Position numbers and translations under genes: made by a program. The notes below the pieces were generated by a model. The model was not told the DNA's origin and made no database searches. It worked only from the letters and a program-made list of their open reading frames with translations. From an uncultured Tessaracoccus sp. (lineage in GTDB: Bacteria > Actinomycetota > Actinomycetes > Propionibacteriales > Propionibacteriaceae), in NCBI RefSeq assembly GCF_947255005.1, contig NZ_CAMYFI010000029.1, forward strand, positions 1 through 29,445: 29,445 nucleotides of DNA, written 5' to 3'. Positions 6,714 through 16,140 of the stretch are shown here, in pieces. Each line of letters starts with the position of its first letter. Within the stretch, counting starts at the first letter, position 1.

Positions 6714-9700
6714 TTGTTTCAACGAATCGCCATTGTGAACCGCGGCGAGGCCGCCATGCGCCTCATCCACGCCGTTCGCGACCTCAACGCCGAGGGCATC
6801 GTCGAACCCATCACCACCATCGCCCTCCACACCGACGGTGAACGCTCGGCGATGTTCGTGCGCGAGGCCGACGAGGCCTACTCGCTCGGCGCGGCGGCCG
6901 AGCGCCCGTACCTCAACCATGACCTCCTCGCGAAGGTGCTCGTCGAGGCGCGGGCGGACGCGGTCTGGCCGGGGTGGGGGTTCGTCGCGGAGGACGCGGC
7001 ATTCGCGGAACGCATGCGCGAGCTGGGCATCACCTTCATCGGCCCGTCCCCGGAAGTCATGCGCAAGCTGGGCGACAAGATCGGCTCCAAGCTGCTCGCC
7101 GAAGAAGTAGGCGTGCCGGTGGCGCCGTGGTCGGGTGGCGGCGTCGACACCCTCGACGAGGCCCTCGCCGCTGTGGAACACATCGGCTATCCGCTCATGC
7201 TCAAGGCCACGGCTGGCGGCGGCGGGCGCGGCATCCGTCGCGTCAATTCTGCCGCGGAACTCGAGGACGCCTACCAGCGCACCCGCGACGAGGCGGAGCG
7301 CGCGTTCGGCTCTGGCACGGTGTTCCTGGAGCGTCTGGTCACGAACGCGCGCCACGTCGAGGTGCAGCTCATCGCCGATTCCCACGGCAACGCCTGGGCG
7401 CTCGGCGTGCGCGACTGCTCGATCCAGCGTCGCAACCAGAAGGTGCTCGAGGAGTCCGCGTCGCCGCTGCTCAGCCAGGAACAGTCCGATGAGCTCAAGG
7501 AAGCCTCGGAACGCCTCGCGCTCGCCGTCGGCTACGAGGGCGCGGGCACCGTCGAGTTTCTGTACCAGCCCGACGAGCGCACGTTCGCGTTCCTCGAAGT
7601 TAACACCAGGTTGCAGGTGGAGCACTCCGTCACCGAGCTCACCAACGACTTCGACCTCGTCCGGGCCCAGCTTCGCGTCGCCGCAGGTGAGGCGCTCGAC
7701 GAGCGCCCGAGTGAGTTCGGCCACGCCATCGAGGCTCGGCTGAACGCTGAAGATCCCGACCGAGATTTCGCACCCGCCCCCGGCCGCATCTCGCACCTTT
7801 CGTTCCCCGTCGGCCCCGGCATTCGCGTCGACACCGGTGTGGCCCAGGGTGACGAGGTCCCCGCCGACTTCGACTCCATGATCGCCAAGATCATCTCCTA
7901 CGGTCGCACCCGCGACGAGGCACTCGCCCGCCTGCGACGCGCGCTCAGCGACACGACCGTCGTGATCGAAGGTGGCGCCAGCAATAAGTCGTTCCTGCTC
8001 GCGCTGCTGGATCGCCCCGAAGTTACCGGCCACAACGCTGGGCGCTGGGCCGACACTGCGTGGATCGACCGCACCCGAGACGCGGGCGGACTCGTCGCCG
8101 ACCAGCACGCCGAGATCGCACTCATCGCCGCCGCCATCGAGGCCTGCGAGGAGCAGGAACGCACCGAGATCGCGCACCTGCTCGAAAGCGCCCGCGGCGG
8201 ACGCCCCCTCACGGCGCACAAGCCGGTCACGCAATGCGAGCTGAAGCTGCGCGGCACCGCCTACAAGCTCACCTGCGCCCGTATCGGTGAGCACACCTTC
8301 CGCGTCGGCATGCACGACCACCACGTGCGCGTGCAGCTCGATCGCCTCGACGACGCCCGCGCGTACATCACGGTTGAGGGTCAGCGGCACAAGCTCGTCG
8401 TGGCCACGCACGGGCCGGTGCACTTCGTCGAGGTCGACGGTGTGGCGCACCGGGTTTCGCGCGACGAGGGCGGTGTCCTGCGCGCTCCCGCGCCGGCGCT
8501 CGTTGTGGCGACGCCGGTGGCGGTGGGCGACGAGGTGCAGCCTGGCCAGCCCCTCGTCGTGCTGGAGTCGATGAAGATGGAGACGGTGGTCCCGGCCACA
8601 TTCCCCGCGCGGGTGAAGGAGGTCGTAGTGAGCGCCGGCACGCAGGTGGACGGCCTAGCCCCGCTCATCAAGCTCGATCCGCTCGACGATGCGGGGGAGG
8701 AGCAGGCCCACTACGACACCCCCGTCGCCCTGCCCGCCCAGCGCACGCTGACCCCAACCCAGCAATGGCACCAGGCCCTCGACGATCTCCGCGCGGCCGT
8801 GCTCGGCTACGACGCCGACGCCGACGCCGACGCGCTCGCCCGTTACCTGGCCGCCCGCGATGCGGTAAGCCCCGAAATTTCCACCGACGATGTCCTGCGC
8901 GCCGAGTGCGCCCTGTTCGACGCCTTCGCGAGCCTCGCCGTGCTCGGGCGCAACCGCCCAGCCCACGAACACATCAACCAGGAGCTGCGCATCCACTCCG
9001 ACCGTGAGCACCTCCACACCTTCCTCACCACCTTCGACGTCGAGCGCGCCGGCCTGCCGGAGACCTTCGTCGAGCGCCTTACCGCAGCCCTTGCGCACTA
9101 CGGTGTCGACACCCTCACCCACACCCCGGCCCTCGAGCGCGCCATCTTCCGCGTCTTCCTCACGCAACAGCGTGGTGCGCAGCTGGTGAAGGTCATCGTC
9201 GGCATCCTCGAATGTTGGCTCCAAGAACCCGCCCCCGACGGCGTCCTCGCTCAGCAGGCCCGCGAACAGCTGGAGCGCGTCAAGCTCGCTACGCAGCTTC
9301 GCCACGCGACGCTCGGCGACCTCGCCCGCTCGGTGCGGTTCCGCTGGTTCGACCAGCCGCTCGTCGACGCCGAGCGCGCCCCCATCTGGCAAGAGATGCT
9401 CGATGACGTGGCCGCCCTGGCAGCGAACCCGGATGCCCCCGACTACGCCGAGGGCATCGCGAAACTCGTCGCCGTCCCGGAGAAGAACGACGTGACCCTC
9501 GCCGCACGGGTGGCCGCCGGCGTCACCGGCCCGGAGCCGATGCTCGAGGTGCTCGCCCGCAAGCACTACGCCAGCGCGGGTCTGCGCGATGTCCGCTCAT
9601 CCTTCGCGGGCACTCGCCCCGTCGTGACGGGCACCTACGAGCTGCATGCCGAACCCACGCACCTCATCTCGACGGTGGGCGCACTCACCGAGTTGCAGGA

Positions 9701-12167
9701 ACAGGGCGCGCTCGCCCGGCTCATCAGCGAGCACGATACGGGCGGCGACACCGTCGTCGAGGTGTACGCGTCGCACAGCGCGGAAGTCAGCCACGACGAG
9801 TCGAGTGAGCCGCTACGTCAGGCGATCGCGGAGTGGCTACCTCGTCGGATACGCCGCATCGTGGTGGGCGTGTGCACGCCGCAGGGTGCGATCACGTACG
9901 TGACTCTGCGCTGGGATGGTGATGCGCTCGTGGAAGACGAGATCATCCGCGGCCATCACCCGATGGTGGCCCGCCGCCTCGACCTGTGGCGCCTGCAGCC
10001 GTTCTATATCGAGCGCGTGCCGGCGCCCGACGATGTGCTGCTCGTCGATGCGGTGGCGCGTGGCAACGCGTCGGACCGGCGACTCATTGCCATGGCGCAG
10101 GTGCGGCAGTTCGCGCTGGTGCGCGACGACGCCGGCCAGCTCGTCGGGGTTCCGCACGTGGAGCGCGCCATCGAGCGCTGTCTCGAGGCGATCCGTCGCC
10201 AGCGCGCGTCGATGGCGAAGGCAGGACACCTCGACATGAACCACGTCTGGGTGCACATCTGGCCCACCTGCGAGCTCGACCCCCGCGAGGCCGACCAGCT
10301 GAAGTCGAAGATCACACCGCTGTCGGATTCGGCGGGCATCGAGGAGGTCGTGATTCAGGGCACCTTCACCTTCGACGGCGCCACCCGCCCGCTTGCGCTG
10401 CGCTTTCACCAGCGCCCTTCGGGCGAGGTGATCACCGACGTGCAGGCGCCGCCCACGCAGGAGCTGCAGCCCGTCGACGAGTATCAGAGCAAGGTGCTGC
10501 GCGCGAAGCGTCGGGGGCTCGTGTACCCGTACGAGCTGGCGGACACGCTCGCAGGCGACGGGACGCTCGTCGAACTAGATTTGGAGGGAGACGCGCTCGT
10601 CGAGGTGGAGCGCCCGTATGGGCAGAACCGGGCAGGCATCATTTGTGCGAAGGTCAGCACCCCGACGGCGCTGCACCCCGAGGGCATCACCCGCATCGTG
10701 CTGGCGGGCGACCCGACAAAGGGGCTCGGTGCTGTGGCGGAGCCGGAGTGCAGGCGCATCATCGCCGCGCTGAATCTCGCCGACGAGCTCGGCGTCCCCG
10801 TGGAGTGGTTCGCGCTCAGCTCGGGTGCGCTCATCTCGATGCGGTCGGGCACGGAGAACATGGACTGGGTGGCAGCGGCGCTGAAGCGCATCGTCGAGTT
10901 CACGCAGGCCGGCGGCGAGATCAACATTGTGGTGGCGGGCATCACGGTCGGCGCCCAGCCGTACTGGGCGGCGGAGGCGACGATGCTCATGCACACCAAG
11001 GGCATTCTGGTGATGACGCCGGATTCGGCGATGGTGCTCACGGGCAAACAGTCGCTGGACTACTCGGGTGGCGTGTCCGCTGAGGACAACTTCGGCATCG
11101 GCGGCTACGACAGAGTGATGGGTCCGAACGGGCAGGCGCAGTACTGGGCGCCGGATCTGCGCGGCGCGTTCCAGGTGCTGCTCCAGCACTACGACGCGAC
11201 GTACGTGGCTGCGGGAGAGTCTGGGCCGCGGCGGGCGTCGTCGGATGATCCGATTGATCGCGACGTGTCGAGCTTCCCGCACGAACTCGAGGGCTCGGAG
11301 TTTAAGACGGTGGGGCAGATCTTCTCCGACGATCTGAACGCCGAGCGCAAGAAGCCGTTCGACATTCGCAGCGTGATGCGTGCGGTGGTGGATCAGGATG
11401 GGCCGTGCGTGGAGCGCTGGGCGAACATGGCCGAAGCGGACACCGCGGTGGTGATAGATGCGCGCATGGGCGGCTACTCCGTCGCGTTGTTGGGTATCGA
11501 GTCGAAGCCCGTACCCAGGGCGGGGTTCCATCCGACGGATGGGCCGACGGTGTACACCTCGGGCACGCTGTTCCCGCAGTCGAGCAAGAAGGCCGCGCGG
11601 GCGATCAATGCGGCGTCGGGGAACCGGCCGCTGGTGGTGCTGGCGAACCTCTCGGGCTTCGACGGGTCGCCCGAGTCGATGCGCAACCTGCAGCTGGAGT
11701 ACGGCGCGGAAATCGGCCGCGCGGTGGTGAACTTCGACGGGCCGATCGTGTTCGTCGTGATCTCTCGCTACCACGGGGGCGCATTCGTCGTGTTCTCGAA
11801 GCAGCTAAACCCGAACATGACGGTGCTTGCGCTCGAGGGGTCGCGTGCGTCGGTGCTCGGCGGGGCGCCTGCTGCGGCCGTGGTGTTTGCCCGCGACGTG
11901 GCCGCCCGCACCGCCTCCGACCCGCGCGTCGCAGAGCTCGAAACCAAGCTCGCCGAAGCGTCTGCGACGGAGCGTCCGGCGCTCGCAGCAGCGCTCGACG
12001 AGATGCGAAGCAGTGCGCGGGCCGAGAAGATCGGCGAGATCGCCGCAGAGTTCGACGCGGTGCACTCCATCCATCGCGCGGTCGAGGTGGGATCAGTGGA
12101 CCGCATCATTTCCGTCTCCGATCTGCGGCCTTCGATCGTAGAAGCACTTGCAGCAGGATGCTCGTGA
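6714..12167 (+). CDS. Single-chain multidomain acetyl/acyl-CoA carboxylase
   Basis: This 1817-aa biotin enzyme carboxylates an acyl-CoA, most likely acetyl-CoA to malonyl-CoA. The N-terminal biotin carboxylase (about 1-450) has the IVNRGEAAMR start, the ATP-grasp loop KATAGGGGRGIR (164-175) and EVNTRLQVEH (295-304). The BCCP domain has ESMKMET with biotin-accepting Lys at about 621. A long, weakly conserved central region (about 700-1260) follows. The beta-type carboxyltransferase starts near YPYELADTLAG (about 1265) and includes GITVGAQPYW (1409 on). The alpha-type half has NLSGFDGSPESM and GGAPAAAVVF (1716 on). This order and size match eukaryotic ACC and are much larger than two-subunit actinobacterial enzymes or the roughly 1,100-aa single-chain long-chain acyl-CoA carboxylases. 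The start is TTG 6714. Substrate is inferred. Confidence 0.9.
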   Translation: MFQRIAIVNRGEAAMRLIHAVRDLNAEGIVEPITTIALHTDGERSAMFVREADEAYSLGAAAERPYLNHDLLAKVLVEARADAVWPGWGFVAEDAAFAERMRELGITFIGPSPEVMRKLGDKIGSKLLAEEVGVPVAPWSGGGVDTLDEALAAVEHIGYPLMLKATAGGGGRGIRRVNSAAELEDAYQRTRDEAERAFGSGTVFLERLVTNARHVEVQLIADSHGNAWALGVRDCSIQRRNQKVLEESASPLLSQEQSDELKEASERLALAVGYEGAGTVEFLYQPDERTFAFLEVNTRLQVEHSVTELTNDFDLVRAQLRVAAGEALDERPSEFGHAIEARLNAEDPDRDFAPAPGRISHLSFPVGPGIRVDTGVAQGDEVPADFDSMIAKIISYGRTRDEALARLRRALSDTTVVIEGGASNKSFLLALLDRPEVTGHNAGRWADTAWIDRTRDAGGLVADQHAEIALIAAAIEACEEQERTEIAHLLESARGGRPLTAHKPVTQCELKLRGTAYKLTCARIGEHTFRVGMHDHHVRVQLDRLDDARAYITVEGQRHKLVVATHGPVHFVEVDGVAHRVSRDEGGVLRAPAPALVVATPVAVGDEVQPGQPLVVLESMKMETVVPATFPARVKEVVVSAGTQVDGLAPLIKLDPLDDAGEEQAHYDTPVALPAQRTLTPTQQWHQALDDLRAAVLGYDADADADALARYLAARDAVSPEISTDDVLRAECALFDAFASLAVLGRNRPAHEHINQELRIHSDREHLHTFLTTFDVERAGLPETFVERLTAALAHYGVDTLTHTPALERAIFRVFLTQQRGAQLVKVIVGILECWLQEPAPDGVLAQQAREQLERVKLATQLRHATLGDLARSVRFRWFDQPLVDAERAPIWQEMLDDVAALAANPDAPDYAEGIAKLVAVPEKNDVTLAARVAAGVTGPEPMLEVLARKHYASAGLRDVRSSFAGTRPVVTGTYELHAEPTHLISTVGALTELQEQGALARLISEHDTGGDTVVEVYASHSAEVSHDESSEPLRQAIAEWLPRRIRRIVVGVCTPQGAITYVTLRWDGDALVEDEIIRGHHPMVARRLDLWRLQPFYIERVPAPDDVLLVDAVARGNASDRRLIAMAQVRQFALVRDDAGQLVGVPHVERAIERCLEAIRRQRASMAKAGHLDMNHVWVHIWPTCELDPREADQLKSKITPLSDSAGIEEVVIQGTFTFDGATRPLALRFHQRPSGEVITDVQAPPTQELQPVDEYQSKVLRAKRRGLVYPYELADTLAGDGTLVELDLEGDALVEVERPYGQNRAGIICAKVSTPTALHPEGITRIVLAGDPTKGLGAVAEPECRRIIAALNLADELGVPVEWFALSSGALISMRSGTENMDWVAAALKRIVEFTQAGGEINIVVAGITVGAQPYWAAEATMLMHTKGILVMTPDSAMVLTGKQSLDYSGGVSAEDNFGIGGYDRVMGPNGQAQYWAPDLRGAFQVLLQHYDATYVAAGESGPRRASSDDPIDRDVSSFPHELEGSEFKTVGQIFSDDLNAERKKPFDIRSVMRAVVDQDGPCVERWANMAEADTAVVIDARMGGYSVALLGIESKPVPRAGFHPTDGPTVYTSGTLFPQSSKKAARAINAASGNRPLVVLANLSGFDGSPESMRNLQLEYGAEIGRAVVNFDGPIVFVVISRYHGGAFVVFSKQLNPNMTVLALEGSRASVLGGAPAAAVVFARDVAARTASDPRVAELETKLAEASATERPALAAALDEMRSSARAEKIGEIAAEFDAVHSIHRAVEVGSVDRIISVSDLRPSIVEALAAGCS

Positions 12168-12179
12168 TAACGCGCCCCC

Positions 12180-12356
12180 GGTGGTTGAGTAGCCGCTCAC
12201 CCCGGTGGTTGAGTAGCCCGCGTAGCGGGCGTATCGAAACCTCGTCGCTGCGTCTCGATGCGGCCCTTCGGGCCTACTCGACGCTCGGAGGGGATGATTT
12301 CGATACGCGGCTACGCCGCTACTCAATCATCGGCTAGAGCGGTGCTCAATCATCGG
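12180..12356. repeat. Interspersed palindromic repeat cluster C
   Basis: Five units occur: a partial GGTGGTTGAGTAGCC (12180-12194), a full unit with central stem CCCGCGTAGCGGG (12204-12241), a unit with GGCCCTTCGGGCC (12251-12283), a reverse unit GATGATTTCGATACG...ACTCAATCATCG (12293-12332), and a partial at 12342-12356. The cluster lies exactly between the convergent ends of the carboxylase and helicase genes, so it may serve as a two-way terminator or insulator. Confidence 0.8.
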
Positions 12357-12382
12357 GTGGGGGTGACAGCCAGGCCTCCACC

Positions 12383-14908
12383 TCAATCCTGGCGAGAGAA
12401 GTTCAGCGACTGGATCACCAGTTCACCGGCATCATCGCTGGCGTCGAGATCGACGCGCGCGGTCACCGACCAGTCGTGGTTGCCCGCCGGGTCGTCGATG
12501 ATCTGCCGGACGAGCCACACGCGTGACCCCTTCTGGTGCTCCACGTCGAAGAACTGTGGCCCGCGCGCGTCGGCGTCGGTGTACAGGTCGTCGTGTTCGT
12601 CCCAATAGTCACCGAGCGCCTCGTCCCACGCCATCTTCGTCATGGGGCCACCCGCATCCAGCGCGGCGAGCGCGTCGACGTCGTCGGCGGCCATGAGCTC
12701 AACCCGCCGCCACATGGCGTTGCGCACCAGCACCCGAAACGCTCGCTCGTTGCCGGTGACAGGACGAGACGGCGGCGCCGGCACGTCGGCCACCTCCGGT
12801 TCGGCACCTGACATCGCCGTAAGTTGCGCCCATTCGTCGAGCAGCGACGAATCCACCAGGCGCGTGAGCTCGCCTAGCCACGCGATGAGATCAGCCAGCT
12901 CCTCGGTGCGGAACCCCTCGGGCACGGTTTGACGCAGAGCGCGGTAGCAGTCGGTGATATAACGCAGCAGCAGACCCTCCGAGCGCTGAATTTTCAGGTG
13001 CGCAACGTACTCGGCGAACGTCATGCCGCGCTCCACCATGTCGCGCACAATCGACTTTGGGCGGATCGGGGTCTCCAGCAACCACGGATGCTTCTCGCCA
13101 GCTTCCCGGTGCGCCTGCTCCAGTTCCTCGCCGAGTGGCTTTGGCCAGGTCATCTCCTCGACGATGCTCATGCGCTCGTCATATTCCACGCCGTCGGCCT
13201 TGAGCTCACGGATCACCTCGCCACGCTCACGGTGCTGCTGGGCCAACAAGATGGTGAGCGGGTCCTCGAGGGTTGCTTCGATGACGCTGATCGTGTCCAG
13301 CGCGTAGCCTGGCTCGGTATCGTCCATCGTCTCCATGTACGCCAGCGCGAGCGCCGACAGCGGCTGGTTCAGCGCAAAATCGTTCTGCAGATCGACATCG
13401 AGCTGGTAGACGCGCCCGCCCGGCTGAGGATTCGGCACCCGGGTGATGATCTCCGCCGCGAGCAGGGAGCGCGTGAGCGACACCGCCCGGCGCAACAGAC
13501 GCCGCCGCTTGGCCTTGTCGGGAGACACCGAATCCACCAGACGAATCACCGCCTGGCTGACGTCGTCGTCACGCTCCAACAAGTTGAGTATGAACGAGTG
13601 CGTGATCCGCATCCTGGGATGCAGCTCTTCCGGCGCAGATTCGATGAGCTTCGTGAACGTCGCCTCCGTGTAGTTGACGAACCCCTCCGGGGGTTTCTTG
13701 CGCCGCACCGATTTCAGCTTCTTCTCGTTGCCGGCGAACTTCTTGAGGATGCGCTCGTTCTCCACCTCGTGCTCGGGCGCCTGTGCGATGACGTAACCGA
13801 TGGAGTCGAAGCCCGCCCGCCCAGCCCGCCCCGCGATCTGGTGGAACTCGCGCGAGCGTAGGTGGCGTTGACGGCGCCCGTCGAACTTCGTCAACGTGGT
13901 GAACAGCACTGAGCGGATGGGCACATTGATACCGACGCCTAGGGTGTCGGTGCCGCAGATCACCTGCAGCAATCCTTGCTGCGCGAGCTGTTCTACCAGG
14001 CGGCGATACTTCGGCAGCATGCCCGCGTGATGCACCGCGATGCCCTGCAGCAGAAGCTTCCTCAGCGTCGTGCCGAAACCACTCGAGAACTTGAACCCCT
14101 GGAGGGCTGCCTTGAGCTGTTCAGCCCGTTCTTTCGATGGTTTCGCCGCGCCCAAGCTGAGCACCGACTGCGCCTGCTCGACCGCGAGAGACTGCGTCGA
14201 ATGCACGATGTAGACCGGCGCCTTCTGCTCCTCGACCAGCGTTTGGATGGTCTCGTGGATGGGTGTCGTCTGCCACGCGTAGGTGAGCGGCACGGGGCGC
14301 CTAGCGTCGGAAATCTCGACGATGTCCCTTCCCGTGGTGCGGGTCAACGTGGATTGCAGCGACGTGGTGTCACCCAGTGTGGCCGACATGATGATGAATT
14401 GCGCCTGGGGGAGTTCCACCAGCGGCACTTGCCAGGCCCAGCCGCGGTCGGGGTCGGCGATGAAGTGGAACTCGTCCATCACCACCTGGTCGACGTCGGC
14501 GTCGCGGCCTTCCCTGAGCGCGATGTTCGCGAGGATTTCCGCGGTGCAGGCGATGATGGGTGCCTCAGGGTTCACCGACGCGTCTCCCGTCACCATGCCC
14601 ACCAGATCCGCGCCGAACTGGTCAACGAGCGCGAAAAATTTCTCACTGACCAGGGCCTTAATGGGAGCCGTGTAGTACGTGCGCCCCCTGCCTGCGAGCG
14701 CCGAGAAGTGCGCGGCGGTGGCGATCATCGACTTGCCGGAGCCGGTAGGCGTCGTGACAATCACGTTCGAGCCCGAGAGGATGGCCAGCAGTGCCTCATC
14801 CTGGTGCGGATACAAGCTGAACCCGCCCTGCTCCGCCCAGCCGACGAACGCGTCATAGAGGGCGTCGGGTGTGTTGGGGGTGTGTGCGAGCAGGCTGGTG
14901 AGAGTCAT
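12383..14908 (-). CDS. Ski2-like DEAD/DEAH-box helicase (DUF3516 type)
   Basis: This 841-aa superfamily 2 helicase probably acts on RNA. Two RecA-like domains are visible: Walker A TTPTGSGKS (52-60), Walker B DEFH (145-148), motif III SAT (175-177), TDTLGVGINVP (320-330) and motif VI QIAGRAGR (357-364). The long C-terminal half, rich in charged residues and ending in QSLNFSRQD, corresponds to the DUF3516 region found in an actinobacterial helicase family related to Ski2/HelY. Start chosen at ATG 14908 (MTLTSLLAHTP); the open frame extends to 14992 but that part overlaps the intergenic DNA toward the divergent acetyltransferase. No good ribosome binding site is seen. It is convergent with the carboxylase gene. 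The exact substrate is unknown. Confidence 0.9.
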   Translation of the reverse strand: MTLTSLLAHTPNTPDALYDAFVGWAEQGGFSLYPHQDEALLAILSGSNVIVTTPTGSGKSMIATAAHFSALAGRGRTYYTAPIKALVSEKFFALVDQFGADLVGMVTGDASVNPEAPIIACTAEILANIALREGRDADVDQVVMDEFHFIADPDRGWAWQVPLVELPQAQFIIMSATLGDTTSLQSTLTRTTGRDIVEISDARRPVPLTYAWQTTPIHETIQTLVEEQKAPVYIVHSTQSLAVEQAQSVLSLGAAKPSKERAEQLKAALQGFKFSSGFGTTLRKLLLQGIAVHHAGMLPKYRRLVEQLAQQGLLQVICGTDTLGVGINVPIRSVLFTTLTKFDGRRQRHLRSREFHQIAGRAGRAGFDSIGYVIAQAPEHEVENERILKKFAGNEKKLKSVRRKKPPEGFVNYTEATFTKLIESAPEELHPRMRITHSFILNLLERDDDVSQAVIRLVDSVSPDKAKRRRLLRRAVSLTRSLLAAEIITRVPNPQPGGRVYQLDVDLQNDFALNQPLSALALAYMETMDDTEPGYALDTISVIEATLEDPLTILLAQQHRERGEVIRELKADGVEYDERMSIVEEMTWPKPLGEELEQAHREAGEKHPWLLETPIRPKSIVRDMVERGMTFAEYVAHLKIQRSEGLLLRYITDCYRALRQTVPEGFRTEELADLIAWLGELTRLVDSSLLDEWAQLTAMSGAEPEVADVPAPPSRPVTGNERAFRVLVRNAMWRRVELMAADDVDALAALDAGGPMTKMAWDEALGDYWDEHDDLYTDADARGPQFFDVEHQKGSRVWLVRQIIDDPAGNHDWSVTARVDLDASDDAGELVIQSLNFSRQD

Positions 14909-14997
14909 GATGCAGCTATCGTCCCATGCCCGCGCCCGAGGGGAAAGCAACGGCGAGGATGGCTCGAGATAACGGATACCGCGCGGTGGCAAGAAAG

Positions 14998-15003
14998 TAG
15001 ACT
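14998..15003 (+). promoter_or_regulatory. Candidate -10 box of GNAT gene
   Basis: TAGACT ends 6 nt before ATG 15010, another probable leaderless arrangement. It lies in the 101-bp gap between the divergent helicase and acetyltransferase genes. Confidence 0.45.
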
Positions 15004-15009
15004 CCGTCC

Positions 15010-15426
15010 ATGACGAGTCTCCAGCTCCATGTCAATGATCTCCCCGGCCGGGACGAGGTGCTTCGCCTCTACGACGCGGTGGGTTGGAGCGCCTACACGA
15101 AAGACCCGGAGAGGCTGATGCGCGGGCTGCACCACAGCCTGCGTGTCGTCACCGCCCGGGCCGACAGGAGACTCATCGGGCTCGCGCGAGTGGTGGGCGA
15201 CGGCGAGACCATCGTGTACCTGCAGGACATTCTGGTGCTCCCGGCGCTGCAGGGAACGGGGATCGGCAGGCGATTGTTCGAGGCGGCGTTTTCCCCCTAT
15301 GCGGGGGTGCGACAGCACGTGCTCATCACCGATCAGGAACCGCGCCAGCGTGCCTTCTACGAGGCGATGGGGTTCAAGGAGATCGGCGACGCCGGCGGCC
15401 GAGCATTCGTGCGCTACCAACACTGA
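15010..15426 (+). CDS. GNAT family N-acetyltransferase
   Basis: A 138-aa single-domain GNAT protein, transferring an acetyl group from acetyl-CoA to an unknown amine. The central beta strand and acetyl-CoA loop are visible as YLQDILVLPALQGTGIGRRL (about residues 74-93), where Q-G-T-G-I-G is the pyrophosphate-binding loop. ITDQEPRQRAFYEAMGFKEIG near the C terminus is the usual final helix and strand. ATG 15010 sits right after a -10-like box, so it is probably leaderless. It stands alone, divergent from the helicase and convergent with yigZ. Nothing in the context shows its substrate. Confidence 0.85.
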   Translation: MTSLQLHVNDLPGRDEVLRLYDAVGWSAYTKDPERLMRGLHHSLRVVTARADRRLIGLARVVGDGETIVYLQDILVLPALQGTGIGRRLFEAAFSPYAGVRQHVLITDQEPRQRAFYEAMGFKEIGDAGGRAFVRYQH

Positions 15427-15431
15427 GGCCT

Positions 15432-15449
15432 CGAGCGCACGCCCGCTCG
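15432..15449. terminator. Small GC hairpin between convergent genes
   Basis: CGAGCG (15432-15437) and CGCTCG (15444-15449) form a 6-bp stem, followed by CTGTAAATGTTT on the plus strand. The position, just after the acetyltransferase stop and before the end of yigZ, fits a weak terminator. Confidence 0.4.
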
Positions 15450-15489
15450 CTGTAAATGTTTCCGATGCTGCGGCTGGAGGCGTGCCTGC

Positions 15490-16140
15490 TCACCCGATCC
15501 AGCGCTCGCCCGCCGGCTGCGCGTCGAGCGAGCCAGCGGAGAGGGTGTGCAGGGCGGCCTGGAACTCGTCAACGTTCTCCGCGTCGACGCCGACGGTGAT
15601 GTGGGCCTGGCTGTCCCACGCCACGTCGACTACCTCGACGGGTCTGCCGGAGGGTAGTCGGAGAGTGCGCAGTTGATTTTCGACGGTGCCCGCCTCTGCG
15701 TAGGGCACGTCGACGCGCAGCAGCAGGGCCAGCCGAACTTCGCGCACACCGGCCGCCTCGATACCCTGCTGGACCGCGTCGGAGTACGCCCGCACGAGCC
15801 CGCCGGCGCCGAGCTTGATGCCGCCGAAATAGCGCGTGACAACGGCCACCACGTCGGTGAGGTTGTTGTGCTGCAACGTGGTGAACATGGGCATGCCCGC
15901 GGTGCCGCCGGGTTCGCCGTCGTCCGAGCTGCCGCCGGTGCGCCCGTCGGGGCCGAGGATGAACGCCGAGCAATGGTGGCGAGCGTCGTGCATGGCAGCG
16001 CGACGCTCCTCGACGATCTTGCGCGCGGAGGCTTCATCGTCGACGCGGCGGATCCTCGTGAGGAACCGGCTGCGTTTGACTTCGAGTTCGACGTCGACCC
16101 CGCCGCCCAGCGGGGCGTCGACGGTGCGGTAGCTGGTCAG
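15490..16140 (-). CDS. yigZ: YigZ/IMPACT family protein (probable CTG start)
   Basis: This member of the YigZ (UPF0029/IMPACT) family has an unclear role linked to translation stress in eukaryotic IMPACT. Core motifs are KRSRFLTRIRRV, DARHHCSAFILG, GEPGGTAGMPM and TRYFGGIKLGAGGLVRAY, followed by a C-terminal DUF1949-like domain. The first ATG (15993) would cut off the conserved KRSRF segment and leave only 167 aa. Upstream in frame I find no ATG, GTG or TTG, but CTG at 16140 overlaps the bcp stop (CTGA), has GGGAG (16149-16153) 8 nt before it, and yields 216 aa, close to E. coli YigZ (204). I infer a CTG start with coupling to bcp. Confidence 0.85.
   Translation of the reverse strand: MTSYRTVDAPLGGGVDVELEVKRSRFLTRIRRVDDEASARKIVEERRAAMHDARHHCSAFILGPDGRTGGSSDDGEPGGTAGMPMFTTLQHNNLTDVVAVVTRYFGGIKLGAGGLVRAYSDAVQQGIEAAGVREVRLALLLRVDVPYAEAGTVENQLRTLRLPSGRPVEVVDVAWDSQAHITVGVDAENVDEFQAALHTLSAGSLDAQPAGERWIG

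Noticed and set aside
6693..8450. Long minus-strand open frame of 585 codons opposite the carboxylase
   Set aside because: It is the mirror of the biotin carboxylase coding region in high-GC DNA; the plus-strand protein has all family motifs and this one has none.
13976..15013. 345-codon plus-strand open frame over the helicase
   Set aside because: Antisense shadow of the helicase; low-complexity Arg/Ala/Gly-rich translation and no recognisable domain.
15490..15993. yigZ as a truncated pseudogene starting at ATG 15993
   Set aside because: Conserved sequence continues upstream without a stop to a CTG codon with a ribosome binding site, so the gene looks intact.
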